11,052 bases of DNA from Coemansia sp. RSA 922 (GCA_027577415.1 JANBQS010000868.1:1-11052), one strand, 5' to 3'. Positions 1 to 6,319 are shown, counted from the stretch's first letter. Numbers and translations: made by a program. The notes: generated from the sequence alone by a model not told the origin.

Positions 1-703
1 CATGTGGTCTGAATGGAGCTGAGACTAATGTTACACTAGCCAGAGGATTGACGCCTTATTAGGCAGCGGAACATCCCCTCTGATATAAACATGTGCTACC
101 AGAAAGAAAGAAAAAATGTTTCGGCCAATAAATACGTATTTGGTTCCTAAACTTGTGAGGAATGGGCTCGTGTGTGCTCAAAAAAAAAAAACGTTCGGGG
201 TCGGTTGATTGGAAGGATTATTTGTACGACCTTTTCTTGGACTGGGGGCATGCGGTACCCAATTACCTGTTACGGAAAAAACATTATCTTGCTTCCTATC
301 TTGGCATACGCTAGTGAGTGTACTGGAGACATGTGCATAGCAAGAAAAAAAGGGAGGTGTGGGGAGGGGTGGGTGAAGACCAGTTTGTCAAATTTTTTCT
401 ATAAAGCTTGCGACTTGGCCACCCTCTTCCCCCCCGCGTTTATGCTCTTCATTCAACTGTATACCTAGACCTTGATCTGTTTCTCCTGTTTATTTTTTCC
501 GAAGTGTGCAGGCTCTAGACTTTTTCAAGACATTTTCGTGCCCCCCGTCCCTTCCTCTCCTTCTCTCTTTCTCCTTCGTACAAAAAAGTTACTTCCTTTT
601 TTGGTTATTTCATATCCTCCTCCTCCTCCCCCCACATCCTTCTTCGGCTTCATTCATTGAGCTTATATCATCTCTCTCTCTTCTTTATCTGTGTTCATGT
701 TTG
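1..703 (+). promoter_or_regulatory. Upstream region of the transporter gene, pyrimidine-rich
   Basis: No convincing gene is seen in this stretch. Open frames here begin at non-ATG codons or give low-complexity translations. The last 300 bases are strongly C/T-rich (CT tracts at about 540-590 and 615-680), a pattern common in fungal promoters and 5' leaders. Purine-rich tracts (poly-A near 181-191, G-rich near 350-375) lie further upstream. Nothing recognisable as the 3' end of a preceding gene is visible. Confidence 0.4.
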
Positions 704-710
704 TATAAAA
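704..710 (+). promoter_or_regulatory. TATA-like box immediately before the transporter ATG
   Basis: TATAAAA ends only 7 bases before the ATG at 718. If it is a functional TATA box, transcription would normally begin downstream of that ATG, which would favour the in-frame Met at 835 as the start. If it is not, it is simply an A/T run in the leader. Confidence 0.35.
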
Positions 711-717
711 ACCTGAC

Positions 718-2325
718 ATGCCTGTTACTACACTTATACGCCGTGTGCTGAATCGCAGCAACACATTGGCCGACTCGGATGATGTGGCACGCACTTCACC
801 TCTTGACGGAAGAAGGAATGCTCCTGTTTCGCCTATGCCCATTGCTTCGACCACTTTTAACGCAGCCGATCAAGACGCTGGTATGGCAACTACGACTCGC
901 TTCACTTCCAACTTTCCCAACGGCGCGATCCACGAGGAACCTACTACAATGGCGGAAGGCGATTTTACCGATACCTCGTCAATGAGCGATACCGATGTCA
1001 AGATGCCGATTGTCGAGGATGGCGAAAAGGACGCGGTTGAGGATCTAACTATGCTGGAGAGTCAAGTAGCCGAACAAGAACAAGGGATTCAGCATGGTCA
1101 GCCTGCGCGTAATGCCGGATTTCTGCGTTCGTTTTCAAGTGTCGTCTGCATCATTATCGGCACGGGATGTCTGCAAATCCCCTATGCTTTTGCCAAAACT
1201 GGATGGATCGGCGTCATCGTCGTCGTACTCTCGGCTTTTATCGGTGGATACACCGGTGTACTGACTATCAAATGTCTGTACTATCAACATGGTCATCGTC
1301 TACACTCTTTCCCGCAAATCGGTCGTGCGGCGTTCGGGCGGTATGGTCAATACGCTACGCAATTCTTCAACTACCTTTATTCTCTGGGTACTACCTGTCT
1401 GTATATTATCCTTGCGGGCCAGTTTATCTACCAACTCGTATCTACGCTTGGCGTTAATGTCAGTCAGAAGGTTTGGATGATCCTCGTTGCGCTTATTATC
1501 TGGATTCCGGTCGCTATCTTGAAAGAAATGTCTGAGGCTGCTATCTTGGCTATCTTTGGTTTACTCGCTTCCGTGGTCGTTATTGTCGTCGCTACCGTCA
1601 TGTCTATCGCTCATCCTTATACCAAGATGCATCCGACCGAGCCCGCGCCTGGCGAAGATATTGCTATTGCTATTGGTATCCCCGTAGCGCTATCGTCTAT
1701 TGTATTTTCGTACTCTGGATCAGTCGTTTATCCTCATGTCGAAGCGTCGATGAAGAAGCCCAAACAGTGGTCTATGGTCGTATACACGGCTATGGGCTTT
1801 TGTTGTGTCTGTTACTTACTAATCGGCGTGTCTGGATACTGGGCGTACGGAGATCAAGTCGTTTCGCCTGTCCTCGATTCAATCCCTCGTGGAGCACCTG
1901 CTACAATTGCCAAGATCATGATTACCTTGCACGTTATTATCGCGGCGCCTATCATGCTTTTGACGTTTTTCCTGGAGATCGAACAAGCCTGGAAAATTAA
2001 CGCCGAGCGGTTGGGCAAGAAACGCGAGTTTATCGTACGCCTTGTGTACCGTAGCGTTGTGGTTGCCCTAGTGTGTGCTGTGTCTTTGGCTATTCCGTAT
2101 TTTGCGGATTTCCTCAGTCTGATTAGCTCTATCGCTTGTGTCACCATGTTTGCTATCTTGCCTATCGTCTGTTACCTCAAGCTTTATGGACACAAGGTCG
2201 CTCCCTGGTACGAGAAAATCTGGATGGCTGTCGTTCTTGTCATTGGTATTGTTGCCTCGATTTGGGGTAGTGTCGATGCCGTCAAGTCGCTTATCCGCGA
2301 TGTCAAGGGAGGTGCTCATTCCTAA
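718..2325 (+). CDS. AAAP-family amino acid transporter (vacuolar Avt-like)
   Basis: This 535-residue membrane protein resembles the amino acid/auxin permease family (Aa_trans). Fungal members of the Avt type move amino acids across the vacuolar membrane. A hydrophilic, acidic, presumably cytosolic N-terminus of about 135 residues precedes eleven hydrophobic segments at roughly 137-157, 163-186, 212-240, 252-268, 273-297, 314-335, 352-377, 396-420, 443-461, 463-490 and 500-520. Family hallmarks visible are GTGCLQIPYAF in helix 1 (148-158), the FSYSGSVVYPHVEASMKKP stretch around 330-348 and GYWAYGD (373-379). Length and helix number fit the family. There are no introns. The start is uncertain: ATG 718 gives the longest protein, but a TATAAAA lies just before it and Met40 (835) or Met56 would keep the whole transport domain. 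The gene is convergent with the lysozyme gene at 2452-3021. The substrate cannot be read from sequence. Confidence 0.9.
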   Translation: MPVTTLIRRVLNRSNTLADSDDVARTSPLDGRRNAPVSPMPIASTTFNAADQDAGMATTTRFTSNFPNGAIHEEPTTMAEGDFTDTSSMSDTDVKMPIVEDGEKDAVEDLTMLESQVAEQEQGIQHGQPARNAGFLRSFSSVVCIIIGTGCLQIPYAFAKTGWIGVIVVVLSAFIGGYTGVLTIKCLYYQHGHRLHSFPQIGRAAFGRYGQYATQFFNYLYSLGTTCLYIILAGQFIYQLVSTLGVNVSQKVWMILVALIIWIPVAILKEMSEAAILAIFGLLASVVVIVVATVMSIAHPYTKMHPTEPAPGEDIAIAIGIPVALSSIVFSYSGSVVYPHVEASMKKPKQWSMVVYTAMGFCCVCYLLIGVSGYWAYGDQVVSPVLDSIPRGAPATIAKIMITLHVIIAAPIMLLTFFLEIEQAWKINAERLGKKREFIVRLVYRSVVVALVCAVSLAIPYFADFLSLISSIACVTMFAILPIVCYLKLYGHKVAPWYEKIWMAVVLVIGIVASIWGSVDAVKSLIRDVKGGAHS

Positions 2326-2420
2326 ACCTAACTACTTTTTTCCCCTTATTTTATGATACTCTCTTTGTGTTTTTTTTTTCCCAGTACTTTATGAATGTAG
2401 AACTATATATTTAAAAAATC

Positions 2421-2430
2421 TTTATTTATT
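2421..2430 (-). terminator. Poly(A) signals for the first lysozyme gene
   Basis: Read on the minus strand, two overlapping AATAAA hexamers lie 22-31 bases past the lysozyme stop codon, the expected position for a polyadenylation signal. The convergent 126-bp gap between this gene and the transporter is A/T-rich and probably holds both 3' ends. Confidence 0.55.
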
Positions 2431-2451
2431 TGCAAAAAGATGACTAGATGA

Positions 2452-3021
2452 TTAGGAGCAGTTTGGGTGGGCTTCACCATCGGTGGTATCCTTGAAGAGC
2501 TTGACTTCGGCAGCACGGCGGCGGGTCAGACCAGGTATTGTCTTTCCACCAGCCTTGTTCCACTTTGGCAGCTCTTGTCCAGCCACGGTGTTTGGGTCTT
2601 CGCCGCGATTGAGGCGCTTGACCAGCGATGAGGTTTTGGCGTTTCCACAGCCAACATTGAACGCCCAAGACACCAGTGCGCCCCACTGATTCGGATTGAG
2701 TTTGACTCGATCAGCTAAATCTGCATCGAGGCAGTTAGTGAAAGTTGTAATATCGCTGCGCAGAAGCTGCTCGGCCGACTCTTTGGTTAGTGGGAACTTT
2801 TGAGTCACTTCGCCGCAGTCTTTGGACTTGCACAAGTGTCCGTATCCGACTGTAGGCAGACCAATTGGGTCTGGTGCTGGCCGAGAGACAAATCCTTCAA
2901 AGCTCTCAATTAGATGGATAGTCGCTTTGTTGACCAACCCGCAACCTCTGGCGTCAGCGAAACTGGGAGGCTTGACAAGAGCCAGCGACAGACAGAGCAG
3001 GGAAAAGTTAACTAGGTTCAT
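2452..3021 (-). CDS. Secreted GH24 (phage-type) lysozyme, copy 1
   Basis: This 189-residue protein is predicted to hydrolyse bacterial peptidoglycan between MurNAc and GlcNAc outside the cell. Residues 1-24 look like a signal peptide (hydrophobic core 5-17, likely cleavage after ADA at 22-24). The GH24 core follows. Glu42 in FEG, Asp51 and Thr57 in the TVGYGH motif have the same 9- and 6-residue spacing as the catalytic Glu11-Asp20-Thr26 of T4 lysozyme. NQWGALVSWAFNVG (111-124) is the second conserved family block, and GLTRRRAAEVKLF (164-176) the third. Six cysteines follow the signal peptide (27, 64, 69, 97, 125, 188), an even number that could form three disulfides, a eukaryotic secretory adaptation. 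It is intronless and lies 177 bp from its tandem paralogue. The family is mainly bacterial and phage, so ancient transfer into fungi is likely. Confidence 0.93.
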   Translation of the reverse strand: MNLVNFSLLCLSLALVKPPSFADARGCGLVNKATIHLIESFEGFVSRPAPDPIGLPTVGYGHLCKSKDCGEVTQKFPLTKESAEQLLRSDITTFTNCLDADLADRVKLNPNQWGALVSWAFNVGCGNAKTSSLVKRLNRGEDPNTVAGQELPKWNKAGGKTIPGLTRRRAAEVKLFKDTTDGEAHPNCS

Positions 3022-3102
3022 TGGCAGGAATAATAGCGAGCTTTTAGCGAAATGAGTTTAGTAATCGGGACAGATGAAAAGATGCGCCTTGTTATCGCAC
3101 GG

Positions 3103-3108
3103 TTTATA
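3103..3108 (-). promoter_or_regulatory. TATA box of lysozyme copy 1
   Basis: TATAAA on the minus strand, within TGTATAAACC, lies 82 bases upstream of the ATG at 3021. This matches the TATA-to-ATG spacing seen for other genes in the window. Confidence 0.55.
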
Positions 3109-3198
3109 CAAAAAACTGGCGCAAGTAGCCAACGTTTGGAATATAGTAAGCTGATGGTGCAGTAAACCAGAAATGCCAATATAAAGCAACGTTCCGAT

Positions 3199-3783
3199 TT
3201 ACAAGTACGTGTATGTGCAAAATGGATGTGCAGTGTCGTTTGAAGGGATTGCGAACAATCTCACTTCGGCTTCTCGACGTCTAATGAGACCCAACAAAGT
3301 TATCCCTCCAGCATTGTCCCATCCAGGAAGTTCCTCCCTGGCTACGCGTTCGGGGTCCTCCCCATTGTTCAACCGCCGAACCAATGATGAGTGTTTGATG
3401 CTCTCGGTACCCACATTGTAAGCCCAAGACACAAGTGCGCCCCATTGGTTTGAGTTGATTCGGATACGCGGACTGATTGTAGCAGCTAGACACTGTGCAA
3501 ATGGCACAATGTCGCGTTTGAGCAAGCGATCGGCTGATTGCTTTGATAGCGGAAACGGCTCAGTCACTTCGCCGCAGTTCTTCACTCGGCACTGGTGGCC
3601 ATAGCCCACTGTTGGCTGGCCGACGGGGTCGGGTGAGGGCGTGCTGACGAATCCCTCGCGCTCTTTGATCAGGTCAAGTGTGGCCTGGTTTACAAACATG
3701 CAAGATCCAGCGCGCACTAAGCTTAGGCCGAGCGTTGGTAGCACAATCATATAAGCAAAAAATAGGGTGCAGAGTATAAGCAT
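3199..3783 (-). CDS. Secreted GH24 (phage-type) lysozyme, copy 2
   Basis: This is a second GH24 muramidase in the same orientation as copy 1, 194 residues long if translated from the first ATG at 3783. Two further in-frame codons upstream (TTG at 3789 and CTG) are not ATG, so I do not use them. A hydrophobic signal segment covers about 1-25. The catalytic set is Glu43 (REG), Asp52 and Thr58 (TVGYGH), with T4-like spacing. NQWGALVSWAYNVG and the GLIRRREAEVRLF block are conserved. Over about 162 aligned mature residues I count roughly 59% identity to copy 1, so the duplication is old. Mature cysteines are 28, 65, 70, 98 and 189. The one equivalent to Cys125 of copy 1 is missing (NVGCG against NVGTE), leaving an odd number. 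The C-terminus has four extra residues after the last Cys. It is probably active, but with altered disulfides. Confidence 0.92.
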   Translation of the reverse strand: MLILCTLFFAYMIVLPTLGLSLVRAGSCMFVNQATLDLIKEREGFVSTPSPDPVGQPTVGYGHQCRVKNCGEVTEPFPLSKQSADRLLKRDIVPFAQCLAATISPRIRINSNQWGALVSWAYNVGTESIKHSSLVRRLNNGEDPERVAREELPGWDNAGGITLLGLIRRREAEVRLFAIPSNDTAHPFCTYTYL

Positions 3784-4109
3784 CAGCAAGGATAAATGAG
3801 CAAAATAATACGGAATTACTTTTGAGATGGAGTTTCGGTTCGAGCCACCCTACGTCACCATTGGATATTAATCGACTGATAGCCAAAAATAGCCCAGGTA
3901 GCTACTGCGCATTTCAACAATGAGGGTGACGATTACCACCACACGGTTAGATCACAGCGCACGATGACGACTGCATACATGTAATCGTAAGGGCAAGTGT
4001 CTGCTGATGCGAGAACAATATGTGCCGTGACATCACAAGCACGAATGCCAAGCACACTCCTCAACTTTGAAGATGGGTGTTTGTAATTTGCCTCTTCACA
4101 AAAAAAAGG
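3784..4109. promoter_or_regulatory. Divergent intergenic region between lysozyme 2 and the first microgene
   Basis: This region presumably drives lysozyme 2 leftwards and the microgene at 4228 rightwards. On the minus strand there is a CCAAT pentamer (complement of 3860-3864) and a TGACGTA element (3851-3857), about 70-80 bases before the lysozyme ATG. An A/T-rich TATTATTT stretch on the minus strand lies near 3803-3810. No open frame of note is present. Confidence 0.4.
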
Positions 4110-4116
4110 TATAAAA
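4110..4116 (+). promoter_or_regulatory. TATA box of the 65-residue microgene
   Basis: A consensus TATAAAA within GGTATAAAAGC lies 118 bases upstream of the ATG at 4228. It is one of the strongest core-promoter matches in the window and supports the small downstream frame as a real gene. Confidence 0.65.
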
Positions 4117-4182
4117 GCTCGAGGATTCGGCTCTTTAGTTTATAGCACAAACATACACATACTCGTATACACCAACCCTATT

Positions 4183-4230
4183 TCTGAACCAAATCATCTC
4201 ACTATCTCTGAACCAAATCATCTCATTATG
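4183..4230 (+). repeat. 24-bp tandem duplication ending on a start codon
   Basis: Two adjacent 24-bp units (4183-4206 and 4207-4230) agree at 22 positions, with the first 19 bases identical. The second unit ends in the ATG used by the microgene. The first ends in ATC at the equivalent place, in the same reading frame and with no stop between them. Confidence 0.9.
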
Positions 4231-4425
4231 CCGTTTTACAAGAGGGCTGATAATAGACACTACAACCACGCAGGGCCGACACCAGTTGCTGTGCAAGGAC
4301 GCCCAGTTGACAGACCTCACCACGAAAAGGTTGTCATCAAGAAGGAAAAGCATCACGGTATCAAGCGCCTGTTGTGTTGTGGCAGCTGCTTTTATTGCTG
4401 TCATAAATCCTGCCCGTGCTGTTAA
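4228..4425 (+). CDS. Cys/His-rich microprotein with CYSTM-like tail, member 1
   Basis: This 65-residue basic protein is not one I can name. Residues 1-49 are hydrophilic, with many His and Lys (HH at 31-32 and 42-43, KVVIKKEKHH at 34-43). The C-terminal 16 residues contain eight cysteines at 50, 51, 54, 57, 58, 62, 64 and 65. Position and style match the five other small plus-strand genes downstream, all with Cys-rich C-termini resembling the eukaryotic CYSTM module. This tail is less hydrophobic than a typical CYSTM segment. It might be membrane-attached through acylated cysteines, or might bind metal; both are inference. The strong TATA box at 4110 and a leader duplicated up to the ATG support expression. 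No TM helix is convincing. Confidence 0.7.
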   Translation: MPFYKRADNRHYNHAGPTPVAVQGRPVDRPHHEKVVIKKEKHHGIKRLLCCGSCFYCCHKSCPCC

Positions 4426-4712
4426 GCGCTCGAGGGTAGTAGTGGATCCTTTTTTGTGTAGATTATATTAGTCAACAGCGTACCCATTTTATATTATTAC
4501 ATGTGGGCGACGATTTCGCAAGCAAGTAGTATCTTACAAGGATCGTTGGCCGTGTCATGACATGAACAACGTGTACAACAGATAAATTTACATTCTCGGG
4601 CAAATGGAGAATAAAACAGTAGAAAGTGGCAACAAATAGCACCCGCCATTGGCAGTAGTTCCACAAAATAAAAATAAAACAAACGAGTGATGTTTAATCG
4701 GTTCATTAAGTG
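4426..4712. other. Intergenic, nothing recognised
   Basis: This A/T-rich spacer lies between the first microgene and the CAP fragment. No supported gene is seen. Part of it may be 3' flank of the CAP-derived repeat, whose homology to the other copy cannot be followed below 4713 because the second copy reaches the window end. Confidence 0.4.
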
Positions 4713-4884
4713 GTCCATTGATCCAAGATAATAGTATGGAAAAAAGGTAGGGATTAGATCTTGGCAAAGTCCTGGGTCCAATACTTGCTGGCCTCGCCGA
4801 AGCCGACCACATTGTAGTCCCCGACCATGTTTGCATAATGCCCGGCGCTGTTTTTCCAGCCCTTGACTACAGCTGTAACACCGG
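4713..4884 (-). repeat. Inverted copy A of CAP-gene 3' end plus 3' UTR
   Basis: The minus strand here matches 10881-11052 at 167 of 172 positions, without gaps. The differences pair with positions 10884, 10888, 10897, 10933 and 10975. All 41 compared bases after the stop codon are identical. Similarity ends abruptly towards 4885. On the other side the match runs to the window end, so the true repeat is probably longer. Confidence 0.95.
4754..4884 (-). pseudogene. 5'-truncated CAP/SCP gene fragment
   Basis: Read leftwards, this encodes the last approximately 42 residues of a CAP domain protein, including GWKNSAGHYANM, NVVGFGE and the YWTQDF end, followed by a TAA at 4756-4754. It matches residues 165-206 of the intact gene at 10391-11011, and all differences but the one at the breakpoint codon are synonymous. 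The frame continues upstream for only eight more codons to an in-frame TAG at 4909-4907, without signal peptide or N-terminal CAP half. It is therefore a truncated copy left by rearrangement or a conversion tract. An unrecognised upstream exon is unlikely, as no splice signal is evident and the other genes are intronless. Confidence 0.85.
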
Positions 4885-4944
4885 TCCACCCAACCTTGAC
4901 ACTTGTCTACCCCATGCATACTCCCATCTACATTACTCGTTAGC

Positions 4945-5070
4945 ATGTAGTTCTACGTACTTGCTCTACTCGCCCTTGTCGCCACCGCTATTGCTAATCC
5001 CATCAACAGACGCGATGTCAATGGCTCCTCAAACCCAGTCCTGGGAATCCCTTATTCCCGATATTACTGA
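4945..5070 (+). pseudogene. Remnant of a small secreted-protein gene, stop at codon 2
   Basis: From the ATG at 4945 the second codon is TAG. Read onward in the same frame, codons 3 onward give FYVLALLALVATAIANP, a textbook hydrophobic secretion signal, then INRRDVNG with a dibasic Kex2-like site, until TGA at 5068-5070. The neighbouring +1 frame runs to a TAG ending at 5086. The order signal-Ala-x-Pro-RR-Asp resembles the N-terminus of the CAP protein at 10391 (SAAP...LARRDFN) but no CAP domain follows, so it may be a decayed CAP paralogue or another secreted peptide. An AATAAA at 5147-5152 would suit its former 3' end. It starts 60 bases from the CAP fragment on the opposite strand. Confidence 0.5.
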
Positions 5071-5146
5071 CGTAGTTGACCATTAGAGAGTAGGAATACC
5101 GATTCTACTCTTGGACATAGGGGGGTTTGATATTTAGTTATTGAGC

Positions 5147-5152
5147 AATAAA
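5147..5152 (+). terminator. Poly(A) signal candidate (AATAAA)
   Basis: AATAAA lies 77 bases past the TGA of the signal-peptide remnant. It is consistent with the 3' end of the gene that remnant once was. Confidence 0.35.
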
Positions 5153-5520
5153 GACAGTTCTCTCTCTCGCCTCTTGCACGCAGTCAATTTTACTATGCAC
5201 CAAGTCGCCACTAGGTGACAAAGCAAATATCTCCTGGCAACTCCGAGAATGCAAACTAGGCTCATTCTAGAGGCGGCTGGGGCTCATAGGTCCAATTATT
5301 AGTAACCTGACATGGGAAGTTTCTGTCAAAAGCGTCAATAAAATCAGGTCATTCCCTGAGATGCGGCTCACGTGAAAATGAGGACACATCTTTTGTTGAC
5401 GTGGTTGCTGCGGATTGAAGAGCTAGTGGACGACGAGCAACCTGATGACATGAGGAGAGCTGAGTGGATTGGCTGAAAACCATGGCCATGTCGCTGCATA
5501 AACTATCTTTGTCAAAATAA

Positions 5521-5532
5521 CGTCATATGACG
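5521..5532. promoter_or_regulatory. 12-bp perfect palindrome, bZIP-like operator candidate
   Basis: CGTCATATGACG reads the same on both strands and contains two TGACG half sites in inverted orientation, separated by TA. It sits 61 bases upstream of the TATATAAG at 5593. TGACG is the classical half site of CREB/ATF-type bZIP factors; the assignment is inference. Confidence 0.4.
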
Positions 5533-5592
5533 GCAAATGCCCTATTGCCTGCATGAAGACACCTGAAAGAGTCTAGGCAGCCCGTTCACTGG

Positions 5593-5600
5593 TATATAAG
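5593..5600 (+). promoter_or_regulatory. TATA box of the Gly/His/Tyr-rich microgene
   Basis: TATATAAG lies 138 bases before the ATG at 5731, or about 61 bases once the proposed 77-base leader intron is removed. Confidence 0.65.
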
Positions 5601-5641
5601 GCGCCACCACCTCCGTGTTACAAAAACAGAGATATCTAAAA

Positions 5642-5718
5642 GTATGTTCACCCTTTTTCCCATTGATCTCTTTTCTCCTTAGCTTTATCGCTTCACCCCC
5701 TTCTAATAACAAATTCAG
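5642..5718 (+). other. Possible 5' UTR intron (77 nt)
   Basis: GTATGT at 5642-5647 matches the strong fungal 5' splice consensus. A TCTAATAAC branch-like sequence lies near 5702-5710 and a TTCAG acceptor ends at 5718, with a pyrimidine-rich interior. Removal would delete a 12-codon upstream frame starting at 5644. This is a prediction from motifs only. Confidence 0.4.
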
Positions 5719-5730
5719 CTATCTCACACC

Positions 5731-5913
5731 ATGTTTCGCAGGAGTCGCGTAGTTGCCGCGCCAGGTCAACGTGTAGGCTATAGACACCACAGACACTATC
5801 ACTCTCATGGGGGCCATCGTGGTTACGGAGGATACGGAGGATACCGTCGTGGTGGAGGCGGATGCTGCCTACCTCTACTCTCAGGCCTTTGTCTGGGATC
5901 TCTCCTCTGTTAA
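5731..5913 (+). CDS. Gly/His/Tyr-rich CYSTM-like microprotein, member 2
   Basis: This 60-residue protein has three zones. An Arg-rich start (RRSR at 3-6) leads into a His/Gly/Tyr-rich middle (17-39) with HHRHYHSHGGH and the tandem GYGGYGGY. The tail from 41 is GGGGCC followed by hydrophobic residues and ends in Cys60, with cysteines at 45, 46, 54 and 60. The tail fits the CYSTM pattern (Gly run, Cys pair, short hydrophobic stretch, terminal Cys), which in other eukaryotes marks small tail-anchored stress-tolerance proteins. The His/Gly/Tyr zone could bind metal or self-associate; that is inference. The core promoter is clear (TATATAAG at 5593), and a leader intron is possible. Gene-by-gene function is unknown. 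Confidence 0.75.
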   Translation: MFRRSRVVAAPGQRVGYRHHRHYHSHGGHRGYGGYGGYRRGGGGCCLPLLSGLCLGSLLC

Positions 5914-6319
5914 TTTACAGATCTAGATCCACGCTACTTATTTTATTTTAAAAACTTCTTTATTGAAAAACAAAGATATTGTGTTTGCCACATATGATGC
6001 GGAAGAAAGTGAATGGTGTGGGCGTGACCATTTCCGCACTTTGCGTGTTGGGAAAAAAGGGGGGTGGCAATGATCATTGTCGACGTCTGGTGGCTGCCAT
6101 CAGCGGCACACACGCAGCACAATGGCCGAAGGGGAGAGGAGAGCAAAGACAATGATTGTCACATGAGAGTAGTGGGCGCACAGATGGAAGCGCTACTTTT
6201 ATTCCGCTCCCAAGGCACTCAGCTGCACTTGGCGGGATGTCACACCCTCCTTTTGCATATCTCTCTTCTCTTCAGCTTTCTATTTAGTTTACTCTTAAAT
6301 CTATTTTACATACACGACG
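5914..6319 (+). promoter_or_regulatory. Intergenic region before member 3, with ATTGTC inverted motifs
   Basis: No gene is supported. The 12-bp palindrome CAATGATCATTG (6068-6079, continuing with TC) and the 13-base odd palindrome GACAATGATTGTC (6148-6160) share inverted ATTGTC arms and lie 80 bases apart upstream of the gene at 6320. An AGGGG stress-element-like pentamer occurs near 6059. A clear TATA box is not seen; TTTTATT near 6197 is the best match at about the usual distance. Confidence 0.35.

Larger units (their letters stand above)
5071..5592 (+). promoter_or_regulatory. Upstream region of the Gly/His/Tyr-rich microgene
   Basis: This 520-base stretch has no supported gene. Likely regulatory sites are an AATAAA at 5147-5152, an E-box CACGTG at 5369-5374, TGACGTGG at 5397-5404, and the perfect 12-bp palindrome CGTCATATGACG at 5521-5532, about 60 bases before the TATA box. 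Confidence 0.45.

Noticed and set aside
172..468. 98-codon open frame near the left end
   Set aside because: It begins at GTG rather than ATG, its translation has no family character, and it crosses homopolymer and pyrimidine-rich tracts typical of the promoter.
2452..3783. Integrated phage lysis module
   Set aside because: The two lysozymes carry eukaryotic signal peptides and several conserved cysteines, have fungal-type promoters, and have no holin or other phage genes nearby.
3784..3789. Two extra N-terminal codons on lysozyme copy 2
   Set aside because: The codons are TTG and CTG; the first ATG is at 3783 and still gives a complete signal peptide.
4497..4946. 149-codon minus-strand frame overlapping the CAP fragment
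   Set aside because: It uses a different frame from the CAP homology, and the CAP frame shows nearly silent divergence, so this one is a shadow.
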